Below, piece after piece: positions 15,501 to 19,209 of a stretch of 19,209 nt of DNA. The stretch covers positions 1 to 19,209 of the forward strand of contig CASICT010000043.1 of assembly GCA_949373265.1 (NCBI GenBank), read 5' to 3'. Position 1 is the first letter of the stretch. Every line of letters starts with the position of its first letter. Position numbers and translations under genes: made by a program. A model generated the notes under the pieces. The model was given only the letters and a program-made list of their open reading frames with translations. It ran no database searches and was not told where the DNA came from. The stretch comes from Candidatus Poseidoniaceae archaeon (GTDB lineage Archaea > Thermoplasmatota > Poseidoniia > Poseidoniales > Poseidoniaceae).

Positions 15501-17054
15501 ATCATGACTTGTTTGTATGATCACAGTTTCAGCACGTGGATTAAGTGATGTTGGGATACTAGATGCAAAAGCGGCATGTTCCGCTCGAACAGACATTGAA
15601 TCTAAATCAGGTTCATCCCAGTTAGATAGGTCCATTACTGACATTTTTATTCGATATTGAATGAAATCTGCATAATCTACAAGGTCAATATCTGCTGTTC
15701 CGATTGGAAATGTCGTATTGATTGTCCCATCACTACCTATCCATTCACTTCCTGAGAGTGATATTTCATCTGTATTGACTCTGTATTGGAAACTTAATTC
15801 TCCACCAGGTGTATTATTACCAAGCAACTCTAACTGAACTGGAGTTGCTCTCCCGTTTGTATTTGGACGTAAGTCAATGGCAGGAGATGTTATCCATCCT
15901 GAATGTAATTGTGAAGAGTTTTGGTATTCAGTTTCCGCAGAATATGTTTGACCCCATGATGTATATGGATATGTGGACATGTCACCAGATGCCCAAACAA
16001 TACTCCCGTTAATGGTTTCAACTTCTAAATCAAAATGCCCAGGTGCTATTATGTCATTACCTACAGACCAAGTGTTCTCAACCGGATTCCAGTGATAAAC
16101 CGACTTCTTTGGCCCGCCACTAAACCCACCAACTAACACAATTTCGTCATTCAGTACAGTTGCACCCCAGCCATACATTGCTTTAGGAAGTGAAGATAAG
16201 TTTGTCCAAGTATTTGACCCGGGGTCGTACCTTTCGACATAATCTAATGCTTGCCTATTCCACGTTTGTGACCCTTGGAATCCTCCCATTGCATACAATT
16301 GTCCATGGAAATTAATCAACTCAAATGATGCTCTTGGTTGATTCATATTCGCCATTTGAGTCCATTGATCATTAAGTGGGTCATATCGATAAGTCATATT
16401 TGTTGCATCATTACCTGTTGAATCTCGAACCCCACCCGCATAGTACAGGTATCCATTATGTTCTGCCATTCCACCTAATCCACGTTCATGAGTAGATGGC
16501 ATAGGTGAGCCATTGTACCAAGTATTATTTGTCAAATTGTATATCTGTACTCTCCCTGATGGGTACTCTGGAGGATTTGAATTTCTTAACCAATCGCCCA
16601 CAACGAATATGTTATCGCCAATAATTCCTGCCTCACAATATTGTTGAGTAAATGGCATATTTGTATTCGCAGGAAGCCATGTCTTGTTTTTGTTGTCCAT
16701 CGTCTCAACCATATCCGATGGAATTTCATCTCCACTTTGAGTTGGATTAGGGTCTGTTCTTCCACCCATTAACCAAACTTCATCCAATGATTCAATTGCA
16801 ACCGAACAAGCTCCTGACTTTATTCCAACAAGACCTTGGTTTGATGATGTCCATTGAATATGTGGCTTACTAACATGAGATTCTCCATCTGATGTTGTAT
16901 ACGTGCCGTCCTCATAAAATCCGGTTTGGTTGAATAATTGGTTTTCACTGTAGGATTGGGACATTGTGTGATGAAATATGTCTCCACCGGTTGTCATCCA
17001 CGGCTGCAAAAGGAAGAGGGAGGCGATAATTACTGCCAAAACGCCTCTACGCAT
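12582..17054 (-). CDS. giant kelch/CARDB cell-surface protein with membrane anchor and cytoplasmic tail
   Basis: This 1490-residue single-pass surface protein starts at ATG 17054, since GTG two codons earlier is less likely. Order: a signal peptide (residues 1-24); about five kelch repeats from about 75 to 370, with paired Gly-Gly and Trp marks such as VWLMGGRTD, LYYAGGVRD, LYAMGGFQG and IVLVGGFSGG, forming a likely beta-propeller; then about 850 residues of beta-sandwich-like modules rich in NxT/NxS sites; a CARDB-type adhesion domain (about 1236-1340, with VKLSGDAEPGNSIRVEISVMN and IWELNEEDNSF); a membrane helix (about 1345-1368); and a 120-residue polar cytoplasmic tail. The tail has the near-repeats LPSLEDLPRSG and VPSFESLPSGGEYEY and ends GKWKLEDDGSFSKLE. 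It probably binds other cells, particles or polysaccharide. It precedes the DUF2240 gene. Confidence 0.85.
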   Translation of the reverse strand: MRRGVLAVIIASLFLLQPWMTTGGDIFHHTMSQSYSENQLFNQTGFYEDGTYTTSDGESHVSKPHIQWTSSNQGLVGIKSGACSVAIESLDEVWLMGGRTDPNPTQSGDEIPSDMVETMDNKNKTWLPANTNMPFTQQYCEAGIIGDNIFVVGDWLRNSNPPEYPSGRVQIYNLTNNTWYNGSPMPSTHERGLGGMAEHNGYLYYAGGVRDSTGNDATNMTYRYDPLNDQWTQMANMNQPRASFELINFHGQLYAMGGFQGSQTWNRQALDYVERYDPGSNTWTNLSSLPKAMYGWGATVLNDEIVLVGGFSGGPKKSVYHWNPVENTWSVGNDIIAPGHFDLEVETINGSIVWASGDMSTYPYTSWGQTYSAETEYQNSSQLHSGWITSPAIDLRPNTNGRATPVQLELLGNNTPGGELSFQYRVNTDEISLSGSEWIGSDGTINTTFPIGTADIDLVDYADFIQYRIKMSVMDLSNWDEPDLDSMSVRAEHAAFASSIPTSLNPRAETVIIQTSHDISTDGEMYLSFASCDSAGSIDGPWSKLSHDGSSFTESDTQGLFIQSTGNINNSNLGETLIDWAFDLGDLTGLSHLCIKVGSIGKENTEFRSLLAIEIDNMLEISITDLGGLESGDAITGAIPLNIGIKHLFPSSGMTLSSGDLQSRLTFHIQVLDPTINNYTTWINQTTPWTDLTIGQPDIISWTLPSDISGHVEIVLESRSDQSFQIVSDSNSSSLLLDNENPIIISSTPAYGSYVDSVENRKISILIGDTSGFISEEMELEIWIEGLDDGTDGSIVDNIPQDSEYRIINHTMENNGSLWWFNATQSDNMNSDHQSVYLRINGVDIVGTSAQNNTIWWQTRDAQNAVIESISSENQTQYWEVSRDITWDITISDPNAISDVIMLRIELGDDSKFGVSYQLPDSTCSSLDARIDSDRTLCSHTFDGEVMTVSVTLFAGWEVERSSLTEGVVEIFIEDLDGVSKTTFQNLWIFSEGFDFQINLVEDVTGSVTGQISNESIMVIGEDMRLTGIVEHSLSGLPYQGYLSVSWWGQLQGQNWYGAGTISVVDGIINTTIPMPSTGGILDMSVAFMDPLETRTIGSYDAPVFIVDAGAPIILQSNTETHSRYHLDSIGIGVNIVEEVSWNGPLDMTCQVTSTDYDWDPITISMTPSNLFQGKTLFSYSFDFSQQGDPSMLSPEAQIDCWPAGKDDAGWDLISYSGNSMNEPWLTIPLSADGPNIELVDVKLSGDAEPGNSIRVEISVMNSGEGPLDAFNISVYTISDDKKTLVGQYLQSQITGGQGITKLVSITVPEGDWTLEVIVDEDKQIWELNEEDNSFSKDYSAPEAFNIILYAGIGAGIIAVLAIGLILKRKSGDDLLQPKKLPSLEDLPRSGPPESSKNQNPTSTKKKTGPPPKVASVPFDNNVPDISEAMSKLSLSSLPGKTNPQPEKVPSFESLPSGGEYEYRGEGTFYSGDSIGKWKLEDDGSFSKLE

Positions 17055-17151
17055 ACACACTCGTGAATCGATTAAGGGTTTGATAATTGTGTAAAGAAGT
17101 TACATCCAAAATAGGAGGGTTCATGACCTAAGGTGATATGCCCGGTTTGCA

Positions 17152-18351
17152 ATGTCAAGAGAATACATAGCGCGCGACCCCCGGACTGGCCGTCCTATCA
17201 ATGTAGGAGGAGGCCGTCGTAAGAGTAAGGTGAGCGATTTAGATGAAGGCCCTTGGATGGCTATCCCTCAACAAGCAGTAATTCCTTTAGCCACTGGTGA
17301 AATAGAGACATATCGTGTTGCTTGGAAAGAAAAAGATTTCCATATGACTAGATTAGATGGAATCATGGCATTGTCAGTTCTTTCAGGGGCATTGGCTTAC
17401 AAAGGTCATTCCATACTTCTAGACAGTTTGATGCATGATGATATAACGGTGAAGATCGCTGGATTATCTGCTCTTCCTTCAGTTGCAGAAACCTGTCCTG
17501 ATGAGTTATTTGACCATCTTTCAGTCCTACTTGATGACAAAGATGCTTCTGTTCGTAAAGCCGCTAGCAATTGTCTAAAGCGAGTAGTTCCTATATTCCC
17601 TTCAGCGACTGAAAGTACACTTTCGTTCGAACTTCGTCATCAAAACAAAGGTAGGAGGGATGCTGCATTTGCTGGGCTAGGTGGATTATGTAGAACCTGG
17701 CCAGATGTAGCCTGTGACCACATCGATGAACTTTTACAGGAAGATTCGTTAGATTTACGCCGGAATGCAGCGGCTCTATTACGCAAAGTCTTGGGTAAAG
17801 GTGGAGCGGCTGCTTGGGATTTGATTGGCTGGGCTTTGGATGATGAAGACGTAGAAACCCGAAGGCAAGCTTCGAAATGTCTTGTACCTCTGGCTAATCG
17901 TGAACAACGCATTGCAACAATACTTGCTGAAAGAGCAATTCTTGATTCTGATTCTAAGGTTATGCTATCTGCTATACGCTGTATTGAAGTTCTCGATACC
18001 GATAACGGCCGTGCAAAGGATCTTGTTCTAGCCGGTTGTTCACATAAGCATGCGAATGTGAGATTGGCTTGTATCAAGATTCTACCTAGATTGATGGGTG
18101 ATGAAATACTTCGCAATCATTGCAATGCATTATTGCGTGAAGAAACCGATGAAAAAATCATCGAAGAACTCAAACAGTTGTCATTCGATGCTCAAGTTGA
18201 AGGTACTGAAGCACAAAAGAATGCTTACTTGGCTCCCTCCCCTAAGGTCCCACAGATCGACCGTGAAATCGCAGAGTCTCAAGGCAAAACCGTGGGGCTG
18301 GAAGACCTCGAACCTCCTAAGCCGGAAGATGACAAGCCGCGGCATGGTTAA
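17152..18351 (+). CDS. HEAT-repeat protein
   Basis: This 399-residue soluble protein is built of HEAT-like alpha-helical repeats. The first ~60 residues are basic then mixed (ARDPRTGRPINVGGGRRKS) and unlike the repeats. From about residue 70 to 350 there are at least seven repeats with the xxDxxxxVRxxAxxxL pattern, for example LLDDKDASVRKAASNCLKRV, LLQEDSLDLRRNAAALLRKV, ALDDEDVETRRQASKCLVPL, ILDSDSKVMLSAIRCIEVL and HKHANVRLACIKILPRL. The last 50 residues are Pro/Glu/Lys-rich and probably disordered. Such proteins are scaffolds for protein-protein contact; some belong to the PBS-lyase HEAT group, but no lyase role is implied. It is the first of three plus-strand genes ending in a DEAD-box helicase and is divergent from the surface protein gene. 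The partner is unknown. Confidence 0.8.
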   Translation: MSREYIARDPRTGRPINVGGGRRKSKVSDLDEGPWMAIPQQAVIPLATGEIETYRVAWKEKDFHMTRLDGIMALSVLSGALAYKGHSILLDSLMHDDITVKIAGLSALPSVAETCPDELFDHLSVLLDDKDASVRKAASNCLKRVVPIFPSATESTLSFELRHQNKGRRDAAFAGLGGLCRTWPDVACDHIDELLQEDSLDLRRNAAALLRKVLGKGGAAAWDLIGWALDDEDVETRRQASKCLVPLANREQRIATILAERAILDSDSKVMLSAIRCIEVLDTDNGRAKDLVLAGCSHKHANVRLACIKILPRLMGDEILRNHCNALLREETDEKIIEELKQLSFDAQVEGTEAQKNAYLAPSPKVPQIDREIAESQGKTVGLEDLEPPKPEDDKPRHG

Positions 18352-18393
18352 TAGGGTCGTGTCGGTCGGCGAATCGCTCAAGGAGTTGTACTC

Positions 18394-18609
18394 ATGACTG
18401 AGGAACCATTCAACGATAAAGAGAAACAGTTTAATGACATGTGGGACGGAGTTACTCCAAAGGGTGTAAACCGTACTAAATCTCTGAAGTTTAGACAGTA
18501 TATTCTAGAGCATGTTCGCCAGATGAAGCGTCCACTTAACCGGGAAAATGCACTCAAATATTGGGTGGGTACTCTCAAGGCTGAGGCAAAGGATAGCGAG
18601 AACTTCTGA
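18394..18609 (+). CDS. small helical protein of unknown function (71 aa)
   Basis: The ATG at 18394 follows AAGGAG with an 8-base gap, a strong ribosome binding site, so I take this as a real gene. The protein is charged and helical: EEPFNDKEKQFNDMWDGVTP, then KSLKFRQYILEHVRQMKRPL and NRENALKYWVGTLKAEAKDS. Trp-rich amphipathic helices with many basic residues suggest a small RNA- or protein-binding domain. It sits between the HEAT-repeat gene (42 bases upstream) and the DEAD-box helicase (65 bases downstream), on the same strand, so a shared job with the helicase is possible. I do not recognise the family. Confidence 0.65.
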   Translation: MTEEPFNDKEKQFNDMWDGVTPKGVNRTKSLKFRQYILEHVRQMKRPLNRENALKYWVGTLKAEAKDSENF

Positions 18610-18629
18610 TTTGACAAGGGGGTCACTCC

Positions 18630-18660
18630 CCGTCCGGTGGCCCAATCTGGGAATGGACGG
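18630..18660 (+). other. imperfect hairpin in the leader of the DEAD-box helicase gene
   Basis: CCGTCC (18630-18635) can pair with GGACGG (18655-18660), and inside it CCCA (18641-18644) with TGGG (18648-18651), around a 3-base loop with an internal bulge of 5 and 3 bases. It ends 14 bases before the helicase ATG. It could hold the ribosome binding region in a structure, terminate the upstream transcript or be chance; no T run follows. Confidence 0.35.
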
Positions 18661-18674
18661 ACTGAGGGCCACGA

Positions 18675-19209
18675 ATGTTTACTACAACTCCATTTTCTGC
18701 ATGGGAACTAAACGATGATTTACAAGCAGGTCTTGTGAAACTTGGATGGGAATTTTCTACTCAAGTTCAAAAGGAAACAATTCCTATTGCACTTACTGGT
18801 AAAGATGTCATTGGACAAGCCAGAACTGGTTCAGGAAAGACTGCAGCATTTGGTCTACCTGCAATGAATGCTTGTCAGCCGACTGGTGAATTACAAGCTC
18901 TAATGCTGACACCTACTCGCGAGTTAGCAAATCAAGTGGCTGAAGAGTTGTCACAACTGCAAGGTGATTCCGGTCTGATTATCCAAACCGTATATGGTGG
19001 AACTGATTTGGAAAAGCAAGCACGTTCCTTGAAGAAAGGTGTCGATATCATTGTAGGAACTCCCGGTCGTGTAATGGACATGACCGAAAGAGGTCACATC
19101 GATTTGGCCAAACCTGGTTTATTCGTACTGGATGAAGCAGATCGTATGTTGGACATGGGATTCTTCCCTGACATCATGTGGGTTATTGAGAAAATGACTT
19201 CGAGAAAAC
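18675..19209 (+). CDS. DEAD-box ATP-dependent RNA helicase, N-terminal part (cut by window end)
   Basis: The first 178 codons of a DEAD-box helicase are present, covering most of RecA-like domain 1. Visible motifs in order: Q motif around GWEFSTQVQKETIPIAL, motif I ARTGSGKT (Walker A), motif Ia PTRELANQV, the GG motif VYGGTDLE, motif Ib GTPGRVMDM and motif II VLDEADRMLDMGF. These enzymes use ATP to open RNA duplexes in ribosome assembly, RNA decay or cold adaptation. The start has no spacer beyond the usual short N-terminus before the Q motif, as in the small bacterial and archaeal CsdA/RhlE-like types. GAGGG lies 8 bases upstream of the ATG and a hairpin lies just before that. The C-terminal half is outside the window. 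Confidence 0.93.
   Translation, partial: MFTTTPFSAWELNDDLQAGLVKLGWEFSTQVQKETIPIALTGKDVIGQARTGSGKTAAFGLPAMNACQPTGELQALMLTPTRELANQVAEELSQLQGDSGLIIQTVYGGTDLEKQARSLKKGVDIIVGTPGRVMDMTERGHIDLAKPGLFVLDEADRMLDMGFFPDIMWVIEKMTSRK

Noticed and set aside
17640..18116. 158-codon minus-strand ORF, Ser/Arg-rich
   Set aside because: It mirrors the HEAT-repeat gene; the Ser/Arg-rich composition is what antisense of Leu/Ala/Arg repeat codons gives.
1..19209. Mobile element, CRISPR array or defence island
   Set aside because: No transposase, integrase, terminal repeats, regular direct repeats or nuclease/toxin families were seen on either strand.

Overview
The window looks like a piece of a marine euryarchaeon, most likely Marine Group II (Poseidoniales) or a close relative. 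Clearly archaeal information-processing genes are present: RNA polymerase subunit L (Rpo11), elongation factor 1-beta next to the archaeal small zinc-ribbon protein, the long archaeal/eukaryal form of TruD, a DUF2240 protein and a short OB-fold nucleic-acid-binding protein. They sit among RND exporters, VKOR and thioredoxin-fold proteins and a giant kelch/CARDB surface protein. The assignment to Marine Group II is an inference from gene content; no rRNA is present to confirm it.

Layout. (1) 1-1207, minus strand: the N-terminus of one RND-type exporter, then a GT2 glycosyltransferase whose frame is broken by two compensating 1-base indels. (2) 1208-1771: a small minus-strand gene of unknown function with a strong GC-rich inverted repeat downstream, then a divergent promoter region. 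(3) 1772-4635, plus strand: a tight operon of an NAD-dependent sugar epimerase, a membrane-anchored CxxC thioredoxin-fold protein, a VKOR-family membrane oxidoreductase and an anchored His/Cys-rich protein; the last three overlap by 4 bases each. (4) 4632-5812, minus strand: a small His-rich protein and a second exported CxxC thioredoxin-fold protein. (5) 5886-7613, plus strand: RlmE/FtsJ, OB-fold protein, a possible 15-codon ORF, zinc ribbon, aEF-1beta. (6) 7654-9320, minus strand: rpoL-truD. (7) 9467-12039, plus strand: a second RND exporter with four 1-base frame changes packed into about 280 bases near its N-terminus. (8) 12025-17054, minus strand: a 1490-residue kelch/CARDB surface protein followed by a DUF2240 gene. 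(9) 17152-19209, plus strand: a HEAT-repeat protein, a 71-residue protein and the start of a DEAD-box RNA helicase.

The genes form two themes. One is the cell envelope: two RND exporters, sugar-modifying enzymes (epimerase and GT2), an oxidative-folding or thiol-redox module (two CxxC proteins plus VKOR), a possible metal-binding surface protein and a very large anchored surface protein. The other is RNA and translation: RlmE, TruD, aEF-1beta, zinc ribbon, Rpo11, OB-fold protein and DEAD-box helicase. The most interesting candidate system is the thioredoxin-like/VKOR/His-Cys-rich operon with the second CxxC protein close by. Gene density is very high, with no gene-free stretch over 300 bases. 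I see no tRNA, rRNA, CRISPR array, insertion sequence or integrase.
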